Shown here in pieces: positions 52,579 to 60,864 of a stretch of DNA of 64,000 nt (positions within the stretch are counted from its first letter, which is position 1; each line of letters starts with the position of its first letter). Position numbers and translations under genes: made by a program. Below the pieces are notes generated by a model, which was not told the DNA's origin, did no database searches, and saw only the letters and a list, made by a program, of their open reading frames with translations. The stretch is from positions 1,441,500-1,505,499 of the forward strand of contig LR594585.1 of NCBI GenBank assembly GCA_901538445.1, read 5' to 3'. This DNA is from Gemmataceae bacterium. Lineage in GTDB: Bacteria; Planctomycetota; Planctomycetia; Gemmatales; Gemmataceae.

Positions 52579-55500
52579 ATGACCGCGCACGACGAAGCCG
52601 TCCTGAAGACCGTCCGCGACGCCGCCCGGGGCCGGCGTAACCTCGCGGCCCTCGCCGGCCACCTCGGGCCGAAGGGGTACGCCGAGGTGATCGCCCCCGC
52701 GGCCCGGCTCCTCCAGCGGACCGCCGACCCGGACATGGCCCTGAACAACCTGGAGCGGCTCCTCGCGCACCCGGCCGCCCGGCACCAGGTGCCGCACCTG
52801 CTGGAGGCCCGCGCCCGCGGGCTCGACGCGGCCCTGCAGCTGCTCGCCACGTCGCAGTTCTTCGCCGACACGCTCGCCACGTACCCCGAGTTCCTCGACT
52901 CGGTCCGGGCCGCGCCCCGCCGCAGCCCGGCCACCGCCGAGCTGACGGTCGAGCTCCGCGACGAGGTGACCGCGTGCGGCGACGACGCGGCCGTGCTCCG
53001 CGCGTTCCGCCGGTTCCGCAACCGGCACATGCTCCGCATCGGCATCAACGACGTGATCCGGGACCGGCCCCTGGAGGAGGTGACCCGGGAACTCGCGCGG
53101 GCCGCCGACGCGTCGATCGAGGTCGCGCTCCAGCACGCGCTCAAGACCGTCGGCGCGCGGTTCGGCACCCCCACCGGCCCCGGGAACGTCCCGGCCCAGA
53201 TCAGCGGGCTGGCGTTCGGCAAGCTCGGCGGCGACGAGCTGAACTACTCCAGCGACATCGACCTGATGTTCGTCTACGACCACGACGGCGAGACGGTCGG
53301 CCGCCGCACCGGGGTGTCGAACGCCGAGTTCTTCACCCGCGTGGTGCAGGAGGTGGTGCGGCTGCTCCACACGCCGACGGACCGCGGGTTCGCGTACCGC
53401 GTGGACCTGCGGCTCCGGCCCGAGGGGAACCGCGGCCCGCTCGCCCGGAGCGTCGCCAGCACCCTCAGCTACTACGACACGATGGGCCGCACCTGGGAGC
53501 GGCAGGCGCTCATCAAGCTCCGGCACGTCGCCGGGCACGCGCCGCTGGCCCGCGAGTTCCTCCGCGGGGTCGAGCCGTTCGTGTACCGCAAGTACTTCAG
53601 CTTCGCCGAGATCAACGAGGTGAAGGCGCTGAAGCGGCAGATGGAGCAGCGGGCCGGCCGCGCGTCGGTCCTGGAGCCCGCGAACCACACCATCCCCGGC
53701 GACGTGAAGACCGGCCGCGGGGGCATCCGCGACATCGAGTACACGGTGCAGTTCCTCCAACTGCTCAACGGCGGCGACCTCCCGGCCGTGCGGCAGCGGA
53801 ACACGCTCCTGGCCCTCGAGTCGCTGGAGATCGCCGGGTGCCTCACGCCGCAGGAGACGTACATCCTGTCGGACGCCTACCGGTTCCTCCGCAAGACCGA
53901 GCACCGGCTGCAACTGCTGTTCGACCTGCACACGCACAAGCTCCCGGGGTCGCCCGAGGAGCTGCGGAAGCTCGCGCTGCGGATGGGGTACTCGGTGGGA
54001 ACTCGGAGTGCGGAACCCGGAACGCGGAACGAAGACAAGCAACCGACTGCTCCACCGGCGACCGATGCTTCCGATTCCGAACTCCGCACTCCGAGTTCCG
54101 CACTCGCGCCGCAACGGCGGTCGCCCCTCGACGAGTACGAGTCGGCCCCGCCGGCGCTCGACACCCGCGACCTGCTCGTGGACCCGCTCGACCGGTTCAT
54201 CAAGGACCTGTCCGACAAGACCGACCAGGACCGGATCATCCTGAACCACCTGCTGCACCAGACGTTCGCGGACGCGGGCACGAAGGACGAGCCCGAGGCG
54301 GACCTGATCCTGGACCCGGACCCGGACGAGGCGACCGTCCGCGCGGTCCTCGGCCGGTACCCGTTCAAGGACGTGCAGAAGGCGTTCAGCAACCTGTCGC
54401 AGCTCGCCCGCGAGTCGGTCCCGTTCCTGTCGGCCCGGCGGTGCCGGCACTTCCTCGCGAGCATCGCCCCGCAACTGCTGAAGGCCGTCGCCGAGACCCC
54501 CGACCCCGACGAGGCGCTGACGCAGCTCGAGCGCGTCTCGGTGTCGCTCGGCGCGAAGGCGGTGCTGTGGGAGCTGTTCAGCTCGAACCCGCCGAGCCTG
54601 CGGCTCTACGTCGACCTCTGTGCGGGGAGCCCGTTCCTCTCGGGCCTGCTCATCAACAACCCCGGCATGATCGACGAGCTGCTCGACAGCCTCGTCCTCG
54701 ACCAGCCGCGGTCGGCCGACGAGCTGCGGGCCGAACTCGCCGAGCTGTGCCGCGGCGCGAGCGACCCGGACCCGATCCTGCACAGCTTCCAGGACAAGGA
54801 GTTCCTGCGGGTCGGCGTCGGCGACCTGCTCGGCAAGGTGGACGTGCGCGAGACCACGCGGGCGCTCTCCGACGTGGCCGACACGGTGCTCAACCAGGTG
54901 GTCGAACTCGTCGAGCCCGAGGTCCGGGCGCGGTGGGGCAACCCCTTGGTCGGCAGTGGCCAGTGGCCAGTGGACAGGAAAGATGCCGGGGCTCCGCCGG
55001 GTGCCGGTTCTTCGACTGCCCACTGCCCACTGCCCACTGCCCACTGCCGTTACGCCCTGCTCGGGCTGGGCAAGCTCGGGGGCCGCGAGATCAGCTACCA
55101 CAGCGACCTCGACCTGCTGCTCGTGTACGAGGCCGACGGCACCACCGACGCGGGCGAGTCGAACGCGCAGTTCTTCACCGAACTGGCGCAGAAGATCATC
55201 CGCACCGCGTCCCGCATGGGGCCGATGGGCCGGCTGTACGCGGTGGACATGCGGCTCCGGCCGACGGGCAAGTCCGGGAACCTCGTCCTCCCGCTCGCCG
55301 AGTTCCAGCGGTACTTCAGCGGCAAGGCGTGCATGCTGTGGGAGCGGCAGTCGCTCTCGCGGGCGCGGGTGGTCCGCGGGGACGCGGCGTTCGCGGACGA
55401 GGTGCGGGCCGCGATCCGCGTGGGGATGCTCGGCAAGGGGTGGAGCCCGGAGCTGGCCGATGAGATCCGCGGGATGCGGCACAAGCTGGAGGCGACCGCG

Positions 55501-55893
55501 AACGCCCGGAGCCTGAAGCGCGGCCCCGGTGGCATCGTGGACGTCGAGTTCGTGGTCCAACTTCTTCAGCTCAAGTACGGGAGCGCGCACCCCGCGGTGC
55601 TCGAACCGAACGTGTGGGACGCGCTCGACGCGCTGGAGGCCGCGGGTGTGCTCCCGGCCGATGACGCCGCGGGGCTGCGGGCCGGGTACTCGTTCCTGCG
55701 GCTGGTCGAGGCCCGGCTGCGGATCGTCACCGACCGCCCGCTGACCGAGGTGCCGGAGAACCCCGGCGACCTCGCGAAGCTGGCGCACCGCCTCGGGTTC
55801 GAGTCGCCCGCGAAGTTCCTCGCCGAGTGGAAGCGCGTTACCGCCGACGTCCGCACCCGCTACGCCGCGATCACGGCGCGCGAGCGGGGGTAG
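52579..55893 (+). CDS. glnE: Bifunctional glutamine synthetase adenylyltransferase/deadenylase with two repeat-encoded insertions
   Basis: 1104 residues against about 950 in E. coli. It adds and removes AMP on glutamine synthetase in response to nitrogen status. Both nucleotidyltransferase domains are present: GKLGGDELNYSSDIDLMFVY (from about 213) and GKLGGREISYHSDLDLLLVY (from about 830), each with the DxD pair. Two stretches do not belong to the family: about 474-512 (TRSAEPGTRNEDKQ to SELRTPSSALAPQ) and about 790-824 (GSGQWPVDRKDAGA to HCPLPTAHCR). They are encoded by heptamer inverted repeats at 53999-54112 and 54953-55047. Start ATG 52579; TATGAT lies just upstream. Confidence 0.95.
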   Translation: MTAHDEAVLKTVRDAARGRRNLAALAGHLGPKGYAEVIAPAARLLQRTADPDMALNNLERLLAHPAARHQVPHLLEARARGLDAALQLLATSQFFADTLATYPEFLDSVRAAPRRSPATAELTVELRDEVTACGDDAAVLRAFRRFRNRHMLRIGINDVIRDRPLEEVTRELARAADASIEVALQHALKTVGARFGTPTGPGNVPAQISGLAFGKLGGDELNYSSDIDLMFVYDHDGETVGRRTGVSNAEFFTRVVQEVVRLLHTPTDRGFAYRVDLRLRPEGNRGPLARSVASTLSYYDTMGRTWERQALIKLRHVAGHAPLAREFLRGVEPFVYRKYFSFAEINEVKALKRQMEQRAGRASVLEPANHTIPGDVKTGRGGIRDIEYTVQFLQLLNGGDLPAVRQRNTLLALESLEIAGCLTPQETYILSDAYRFLRKTEHRLQLLFDLHTHKLPGSPEELRKLALRMGYSVGTRSAEPGTRNEDKQPTAPPATDASDSELRTPSSALAPQRRSPLDEYESAPPALDTRDLLVDPLDRFIKDLSDKTDQDRIILNHLLHQTFADAGTKDEPEADLILDPDPDEATVRAVLGRYPFKDVQKAFSNLSQLARESVPFLSARRCRHFLASIAPQLLKAVAETPDPDEALTQLERVSVSLGAKAVLWELFSSNPPSLRLYVDLCAGSPFLSGLLINNPGMIDELLDSLVLDQPRSADELRAELAELCRGASDPDPILHSFQDKEFLRVGVGDLLGKVDVRETTRALSDVADTVLNQVVELVEPEVRARWGNPLVGSGQWPVDRKDAGAPPGAGSSTAHCPLPTAHCRYALLGLGKLGGREISYHSDLDLLLVYEADGTTDAGESNAQFFTELAQKIIRTASRMGPMGRLYAVDMRLRPTGKSGNLVLPLAEFQRYFSGKACMLWERQSLSRARVVRGDAAFADEVRAAIRVGMLGKGWSPELADEIRGMRHKLEATANARSLKRGPGGIVDVEFVVQLLQLKYGSAHPAVLEPNVWDALDALEAAGVLPADDAAGLRAGYSFLRLVEARLRIVTDRPLTEVPENPGDLAKLAHRLGFESPAKFLAEWKRVTADVRTRYAAITARERG
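53999..54112. repeat. Heptamer-type inverted repeat inside glnE, first
   Basis: GAACTCGGAGTGCGGA (53999-54014) and TCCGCACTCCGAGTTC (54083-54098) are exact complements; each arm continues with degenerate GAACGCG/CGCACTC units. The loop of about 68 bases is unrelated to the loop in ygiQ, yet the arm words are the same. It is read in frame through glnE. Confidence 0.88.
54953..55047. repeat. Heptamer inverted repeat inside glnE, second
   Basis: The left arm is a tandem of CAGTGGC (54953-54975). The right arm is a tandem of CTGCCCA (55013-55047), so pairing is good but not perfect. The same CAGTGG-type word occurs at 59404-59520 and 61443-61481. It is read in frame through glnE, right before the second catalytic domain. 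Confidence 0.88.
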
Positions 55894-55925
55894 GCGAAGG
55901 CTGCCGGCAGGCGTGATGGGAGTTG

Positions 55926-56130
55926 TTCAGGTGGCGGCCCCTCACCCGCGACCCGCAGAGCCGGGTCACGACCTCTCCCCGTCGGAACGGGGCGAGGTGG
56001 GGCGCGAGGTGCGTCTCATCAGCGTCGCGGTTGGGCCAGCCAAGCACGGGACCGGAGAGGCCCACCTCGCCCCGTTCCGACGGGGAGAGGTCGCCGCGAG
56101 TCTTCGAGCGGCGGGTGAGGGGGCGCTGCC
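55926..56130. repeat. CTCTCCCC-type palindromic element with long loop
   Basis: A 33-bp perfect complement (55969-56001 with 56061-56093; core CGACCTCTCCCCGTCGGAAC) is extended outward by CCCCTCACCC and GGGTGAGGGG. The outer words match the elements at 33599-33938, but the inner part differs. It lies between converging genes and could end transcription. Confidence 0.85.
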
Positions 56131-56154
56131 GTCGCCGACCAGCAGCGCCGACTT

Positions 56155-56589
56155 TTATCCCGTTGGGCCGCTCGGCCACCGTGACACCTCACAGTTTTCG
56201 AGCCGCCCGGATCGTAGCGCAGCGAGCGCTTGAGCAGATACCACGAGCAGGTGGTCCTGCGACATTCCGAAGTCATCCCGGCCCGCGGTTCCCACCACTT
56301 GCAGCCAGTGGAATTTCGGAAGCCGCTTCCGGGGGTTGAGCTCGCGAAACACGTCGGATTTCGTGACCTCGACCGGGGCGAGTTTGAACCCGGTAAGTCC
56401 TTCGGGCAGGTGCCGGGCCAAGCGAGCGGTGATCAGGAAGCAGGGGAACGACGTCACCAACTCGTCACCCGACCAGTCGTCGAACTGGTAGTGCAACGAC
56501 TTGATGACTGGCGGATGGGTGGTGGTATCGGCAACAGTACGCTCCCCCCAGCCACCGGCCACTTCAGGTTCAACTGCGCTCCATTCCAT
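56155..56589 (-). CDS. Hypothetical protein of an uncharacterised bacterial family
   Basis: 144 residues, soluble. HYQFDDWSGDELVTSFPCF, LTARLARHLPEGLTGFKL-type and FHWLQVVGTAGRDDFG segments give it a compact, well-conserved look; I recall similar proteins in other planctomycetes and in immunity-protein-like loci, but no function. A strong AGGAGG site stands 5-6 nt before ATG 56589. It follows the Rieske gene by 17 bp, so they are cotranscribed. Confidence 0.75.
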   Translation of the reverse strand: MEWSAVEPEVAGGWGERTVADTTTHPPVIKSLHYQFDDWSGDELVTSFPCFLITARLARHLPEGLTGFKLAPVEVTKSDVFRELNPRKRLPKFHWLQVVGTAGRDDFGMSQDHLLVVSAQALAALRSGRLENCEVSRWPSGPTG

Positions 56590-56606
56590 CGCGCACCTCC
56601 TCTGCC

Positions 56607-57626
56607 TCACCCCGCGATCCGCAGGGGCGTGCGGGTGCCGCCCTCGCCGCGGTAGATCCGCTGGATCCGCTCGCGGGTCAGCCCGAGCGACTTGTCGAAC
56701 CGGCTCAGCTTCAGCCCCGCGAGGCCCGGCTCGTAGTCGGCGAGGTACTGGAGCATGTCGATGTCGGCGTCGATCTCCGCGGCCGTCTGGTTGCGGATGT
56801 ACCGCCGCACCAGCCGCAGGCCGCCGTTCGGCTGCGGCCACCACCGCGACTTCGCGTACAGCATCGAGTACACCCGCGTCGAGGTCTCCGTCACCGGGAC
56901 GTAGAACAGGTACACCCGCCACCGCACCTTCCGCTCCTGCGACCCGTCGGCGCTCGTCCACCAGTGGTCGAACCGCGAGTGCAGCGGCGAGAACCACGTC
57001 GTCCACTTGTCGTGGAACAGGTCGCCCGGCTTGATCCCGATGTACAGCCGGTCGAGGAACGGGAGCCGCTTCGTCGGGCCGACGTTGCTCACCGTCAGGC
57101 TGTCGTCCGTGCTCTCGAACCCGACCTTCACCTCGTGCATCTTGTCGAGGTCGTACCCGAAGTTCTTGTGGACCGTGCCGCTGTGCTCGATCTCGTTGAA
57201 GTTGTCCATCGTCAGTTCGAGCGGGGCCGGCGCGTCGTGGACCAGCGACCCGACGTGGACGAACCCGCCGAGGTCGAGGGTCGGGAACTGCGGGCTGCTC
57301 TGCCGGGTCTTCATCCACACGAGCCCGTGCTCCTCGCGGACGTCGTAGCTCGTGGTGCAGGTGTGCATCTTCGGCGCGCCGGGGCTCTCGCCCTCGCCGC
57401 AGGCGTCGAACGTCCACCCGTGGTACCGGCACTGGAGCTTCTCGCCCACCACCTCGCCGGCGCTCAGCTTGAGGCGGCGGTGCGGGCAGGCGTCGGCGAC
57501 CGCGCCGAGCTTCCCGGACGCGGTGCGGAACACCGCGACCTGGTGCCCCGCGACGACTGCCGCGAGGGGCTTGCGGCCGAGGTCCTCGGTGCGAGCGACC
57601 GGTTGCCAGTGATCCAACATGCCCAT
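56607..57626 (-). CDS. Rieske non-heme iron oxygenase, alpha-subunit type
   Basis: 339 residues. The Rieske cluster motif is CPHR, then 16 residues, then CRYHGW (residues about 47-70). The catalytic iron site has DNFNEIEHSGTVH with the His pair. The sequence WMKTRQSSPQFPTLDL between the two is short, as in vanillate-demethylase-like and related single-subunit oxygenases. A separate reductase is needed and is not encoded nearby. ATG 57626 has GAGG 5 nt before it. It diverges from ribE. Confidence 0.88.
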   Translation of the reverse strand: MGMLDHWQPVARTEDLGRKPLAAVVAGHQVAVFRTASGKLGAVADACPHRRLKLSAGEVVGEKLQCRYHGWTFDACGEGESPGAPKMHTCTTSYDVREEHGLVWMKTRQSSPQFPTLDLGGFVHVGSLVHDAPAPLELTMDNFNEIEHSGTVHKNFGYDLDKMHEVKVGFESTDDSLTVSNVGPTKRLPFLDRLYIGIKPGDLFHDKWTTWFSPLHSRFDHWWTSADGSQERKVRWRVYLFYVPVTETSTRVYSMLYAKSRWWPQPNGGLRLVRRYIRNQTAAEIDADIDMLQYLADYEPGLAGLKLSRFDKSLGLTRERIQRIYRGEGGTRTPLRIAG

Positions 57627-57709
57627 TGTCGCCTCACTTGCTATGATGGCTGTTTGGGTCGTGTGAGTGTCCCAGCGACCCGCCGCACCGAGTGTCCCGC
57701 GAATTACCC

Positions 57710-58315
57710 ATGTTCACAGGGCTGGTCCAGACCCGCGGCACGGTCGAGACCGTGGAAAACGACGCCCACGGCGGTCGCACGCTCGTGGTCCGCGAGCCCG
57801 CGCTCGCCCCGAAGCTCGACCTCGGCGAGAGCGTCGCCGTGAACGGCGCGTGCCTCACGGTCGTCGCCCACGACGCGGAAACGTTCGCGTTCCAGGCCGG
57901 GCCGGAGACGCTCGCCAAGACGGTCCTCGGCGGCCTCGTTCCCGGCGACCCGGTCAACCTCGAACGCGCCCTCCGCGTGGGCGACGCACTCGGCGGGCAC
58001 TTCGTTACCGGTCACATCGACACGACCGGCACGATTCTTGAAAAACAACCCGCCGGAGAGTGGCTCACGGTCTGGTTCGCGGTTCCGGCCGGATTTACTG
58101 AACTCCTCGTGCCGAAGGGGTCGGTGGCCGTGGACGGCGTCAGCCTGACCGTCGTGGACGTGACGCCGGACCGGTTCAGCGTGATGCTGATCCCGCACAC
58201 CCGCGACCACACGACGCTGGGGGTAAAGCCCCCCGGAGCGGCGGTGAACCTGGAGTTCGACCTGATCGCCAAGCACGTGCGCAAGCTCGTGCAGAACATG
58301 ACCATCACGATCTGA
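57710..58315 (+). CDS. ribE: Riboflavin synthase, alpha chain
   Basis: 201 residues. It begins with the invariant MFTGLVQ and has the two tandem lumazine-binding halves: VNGACLTVVAHD with GDPVNLERALRVGD and GGHFVTGHID, then VDGVSLTVVDV and NLEFDLIAKHV. It joins two 6,7-dimethyl-8-ribityllumazine molecules to make riboflavin. No ribosome site is seen before ATG 57710; a TATGAT box lies at 57642-57647. No other rib genes are nearby. Confidence 0.95.
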   Translation: MFTGLVQTRGTVETVENDAHGGRTLVVREPALAPKLDLGESVAVNGACLTVVAHDAETFAFQAGPETLAKTVLGGLVPGDPVNLERALRVGDALGGHFVTGHIDTTGTILEKQPAGEWLTVWFAVPAGFTELLVPKGSVAVDGVSLTVVDVTPDRFSVMLIPHTRDHTTLGVKPPGAAVNLEFDLIAKHVRKLVQNMTITI

Positions 58316-58348
58316 GGCCGGGGTCCGGTGACCCTCGGGAGAAACGGA

Positions 58349-58501
58349 ATGCGTTCGATCGTTCTCGTCACGCTCCTCGGCTGCATCAACGGGTGCCCGG
58401 GGACGTGCTGTACCGACATGCCGAAGAGTGCGGCCCAGAAGCCGCCAGTTGAGTCACCACCACCGGAAGCCGCACCCGCACATGGCACCCGCACCCCCTG
58501 A
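58349..58501 (+). CDS. Possible 50-residue Cys-containing lipoprotein-like peptide
   Basis: ATG 58349 with GGGAG 8 nt upstream encodes MRSIVLVTLLGCINGCPGTC and a short Pro-rich tail (KPPVESPPPEAAPAHG) ending TRTP. LVTLLGC is a fair lipobox, and CPGTCC adds a Cys cluster. The last 20 bp overlap the rsmA start. Too short to judge by composition; kept because start signals and signal peptide agree. Confidence 0.45.
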   Translation: MRSIVLVTLLGCINGCPGTCCTDMPKSAAQKPPVESPPPEAAPAHGTRTP

Positions 58502-59399
58502 CCAGCCGCCCCTCCCGTCGCCGCGCCAGACGCTCTCGTACCTCCGCGGGCTGTTCGACGCGCACGGGCTCCAGGCCAAGAGCAAGCTCGGCCAGAACTT
58601 CCTCATCGACCTGAACCTGCTCGAACTCATCGTCCGCACGGGCGACCTCGGGCAGGAGGACGCGGTGCTGGAGGTCGGCACCGGCACCGGCTCGCTCACG
58701 GCGCAGCTCGCGACCTGGGCCGGGGCCGTCTGCACGGTCGAGATCGACTCGACGCTCGCCCCGGTGGCCCGCGAGGTCGTCGGCGAGCGGCACAACGTCC
58801 GGTTCGTGTTCGGCGACTGCCTGGAGAGCAAGAACGCGCTCAACCCCGAGATGCTCACGGCGTGGGACGAGATCGCCGCGGCCCGGCACTGCACCCGCCG
58901 CAAGCTCGTCGCGAACCTGCCGTACTCGATCGCCACGCCGCTCGTGAGCAACCTGCTCATCGCCCGCGACGACATCGAGCGGATGGTCATCATGGTGCAG
59001 TGGGAGATCGCCGAGCGGATGCGGGCGGCCCCCGGCACGAAGGACTACAACGCGCTGAGCGTGCTGGTCCAGGCGGTGGCCGACGTCGAGGTGGTGCGGA
59101 AGGTGCTGCCCGCGAACTTCCACCCGCGGCCGAAGGTGGACTCGGCGGTCGTGCTCATCAGGCCGAACGCCGAGAAGCGCGGGAGGGTCGGCGACGTCCA
59201 GAAGTTCCGGACGTTCCTGCGGGACCTGTACGTCCACCGGCGGAAGAACCTGCGGGCCGCGCTCGCGGGCTGGCCGCAGGGCCGCCGGGACAAGGCCGAG
59301 GTGGACGCCAAGCTCGCCGAACTCGGCATCGACGCGACCGTGCGGTCCGAGTCGCTCGACGTCGAACAGCACCTGCGACTGTGCTCAGCCTTTGGCTGA
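58482..59399 (+). CDS. rsmA: 16S rRNA (adenine1518/1519-N6) dimethyltransferase
   Basis: 305 residues. Family motifs are KLGQNFLID, EVGTGTGSLT, VEIDSTL, GDCLE and NLPYSIATPLV, the last being the adenine-binding NLPY. It dimethylates two adenines at the 3' end of 16S rRNA. ATG 58482 (MAPAPPDQPPL) is chosen; a longer frame from 58428 overlaps the small gene before it. An inserted Arg/Cys segment (AAARHCTRRK) precedes NLPY. It is terminated by the hairpin at 59441-59479. Confidence 0.94.
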   Translation: MAPAPPDQPPLPSPRQTLSYLRGLFDAHGLQAKSKLGQNFLIDLNLLELIVRTGDLGQEDAVLEVGTGTGSLTAQLATWAGAVCTVEIDSTLAPVAREVVGERHNVRFVFGDCLESKNALNPEMLTAWDEIAAARHCTRRKLVANLPYSIATPLVSNLLIARDDIERMVIMVQWEIAERMRAAPGTKDYNALSVLVQAVADVEVVRKVLPANFHPRPKVDSAVVLIRPNAEKRGRVGDVQKFRTFLRDLYVHRRKNLRAALAGWPQGRRDKAEVDAKLAELGIDATVRSESLDVEQHLRLCSAFG

Positions 59400-59403
59400 G
59401 CAC

Positions 59404-59520
59404 GTGGTCAGTGGTCAGTGGGCAGTGGCCAGTAAAAACCAAGACCGGAGGAGTGGCCGCGTGCCGCACCTCCGGTCTTTCTGTTTTCACTGACCACTGC
59501 CCACCGCCCACTGCCCACTG
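59404..59520. repeat. Heptamer inverted repeat around a terminator, rsmA 3' side
   Basis: Outer arms are tandem CAGTGGT/CAGTGGG-type units (59404-59433) and CACTGACCACTGCCCACC-type units (59489-59520). An inner stem AAGACCGGAGG (59441-59451) pairs with CCTCCGGTCTT (59469-59479) and is followed by T-rich bases. It lies between converging genes. Confidence 0.88.
59441..59479 (+). terminator. Intrinsic terminator of rsmA
   Basis: An 11-bp perfect stem with a 17-base loop, then TTCTGTTTT. In reverse it is preceded by AAAAACC, so it can serve the converging gene too. Confidence 0.75.
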
Positions 59521-60492
59521 TCAGCGGGACACGACCTTGTAGTCGTAGGTGTCGCGCTCGCCGAGGGCGAGTTGCTTGTGGTACGTCGCCTTGCCGCCCT
59601 CGCCGCCGACGTACATGAACCACTTCCCGGCCGGCAGTTGCACGTCGAACTCGCCGTAGGCGTTGGCGCTCACGTACTCCTTCTGCTCGGGCTTGTCGGC
59701 GTTCATGAACACCAGCTTGGCGTTGGCCCGCGGGGTCATCTGGTCCGGCATCGTCACCTCGCCGCGGACCGTCACCACGGTGCTGCGGCTCACCGTCTTC
59801 TCCGGCCGCAGCCGCACGTTCGGGTTCGTCTTCGGGTTCGACATGTTCGGCGACGTCGGCAGTTGCTGCGGGACGATCATGTCGGACGAGGTGCCGGGCT
59901 GGACGGCCGGCGGGTTCGACCGCAGCTCATCCACCGACGGGCCGCCGGCCGGCGGGATGTACGCCGGGGCCGCCGCAACCGACGGCGTCGGCGGGTAGTA
60001 GTAGCTCACCACCGGCTGCTGGTACGTCACCGGCTTGAGGGACGTGACCGGCACGGTGCAGGTCCGCATCACGTAGCTCGTCACCGAGTTGCACTGGCTG
60101 CGGAGCTTGTACGCGGTCGTCGGGGTGCAGACCTTCTGCGGGCACCCGGTACACGGGTCGTAGTAGGTGCTGTACTTGTACTCGGTGACCGGCTCGTAGT
60201 AGTAGCTGGTCACGTTCTTCTTCACCGGCTCGTAGTAGCTCTTCTGCACGTACTCGGTGACCGGCTGGTAGTAGCACCGCTGGACGTAGCTGATCCGCAT
60301 CTCGGGCTGCGGGCACGGCTGGGGGCAGGCCTGGGGGCAGGCTTGAGGGGCCGAGTAGCTGGACCGGGTCTGGCCGCCGCCGCAGTCGTGGCAGCACACC
60401 TGGAACACGTTGTCCCAGGCGGCGGACGCGGAGCCCGCGGTGCCGAGCGCGCCGGCGAGGGTCAGGGCGAGGAGTCTGAAGGTGTTCGGCAT
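59521..60492 (-). CDS. Secreted Tyr-rich repeat protein
   Basis: 323 residues with a signal peptide (LALTLAGALGTAGSASA). A Cys-rich start (FQVCCHDCGGG, ACPQACPQPCPQP) is followed by repeats of the type YYxPVTEYxxxSYYEPV (residues about 73-115), then a Pro/Ala linker and a C-terminal beta domain (VVTVRGEVTMPDQ, NADKPEQKEYVSANAYGEF). Such YYEPV proteins are common in Gemmata relatives and are thought to be surface or matrix proteins. Cys pairs hint at disulfide cross-links. Confidence 0.82.
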   Translation of the reverse strand: MPNTFRLLALTLAGALGTAGSASAAWDNVFQVCCHDCGGGQTRSSYSAPQACPQACPQPCPQPEMRISYVQRCYYQPVTEYVQKSYYEPVKKNVTSYYYEPVTEYKYSTYYDPCTGCPQKVCTPTTAYKLRSQCNSVTSYVMRTCTVPVTSLKPVTYQQPVVSYYYPPTPSVAAAPAYIPPAGGPSVDELRSNPPAVQPGTSSDMIVPQQLPTSPNMSNPKTNPNVRLRPEKTVSRSTVVTVRGEVTMPDQMTPRANAKLVFMNADKPEQKEYVSANAYGEFDVQLPAGKWFMYVGGEGGKATYHKQLALGERDTYDYKVVSR

Positions 60493-60864
60493 GGGTGTCC
60501 GTCTCCGTGGGGTCGCGATGCCCCGGGAAGGGGCCGCCCAGAGGGCTCACCCAAGTAGAGTAATTCGCTCCGGATGTCTCCCCTATCGATTTCAGGGGTC
60601 CGCGCAACCGAACCGACCGGGTTCGCGCGTCACAGCCGTTAAGGTTTGCACATTCGGCGGTGCTTCGCCAAGTTTCGGTCAATCTGGGCGGTTTGCGGGG
60701 GCGGGGAATTGAATTGTAAAAAGGAGGTGACCAGGAGTGAGTGTTGAAGAGTGTTTGGAGTGTTGTTGTGTTGTGACTGCGGCCGGGCTCTGTCGATGGC
60801 GGAGGTCAGCAGACGCCCGGCACTCAACACTCGCAACACAACAACACTCTTCAACACTCCAAAG
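60493..60864. other. Intergenic region with a simple-unit inverted repeat
   Basis: 372 bases between tpx (3' end) and the Tyr-rich gene (5' end). An inverted repeat at 60734-60860 occupies one third of it; the rest near 60660-60720 is AT-richer and may hold a promoter. No gene is seen. Confidence 0.55.
60734..60860. repeat. GAGTGTT-type inverted repeat
   Basis: The left arm has GAGTGTTGAAGAGTGTT and GAGTGTTGTTGTGTTG; the right arm has CAACACAACAACACTC and AACACTCTTCAACACTC. The unit is a GAGTGTT-like word, and the 50-base loop is GC-rich and unrelated. It may also serve as terminator of tpx. Confidence 0.8.

Noticed and set aside
52402-55788. 1128-codon minus-strand frame opposite glnE
   Set aside because: Mirrors glnE; rich in Arg/Val/Glu/Leu without motifs. 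glnE itself has all catalytic motifs.
59404-59520. Possible CRISPR or insertion sequence end
   Set aside because: Units are 7 bp, arms are opposed rather than direct, and no transposase or cas gene is present.
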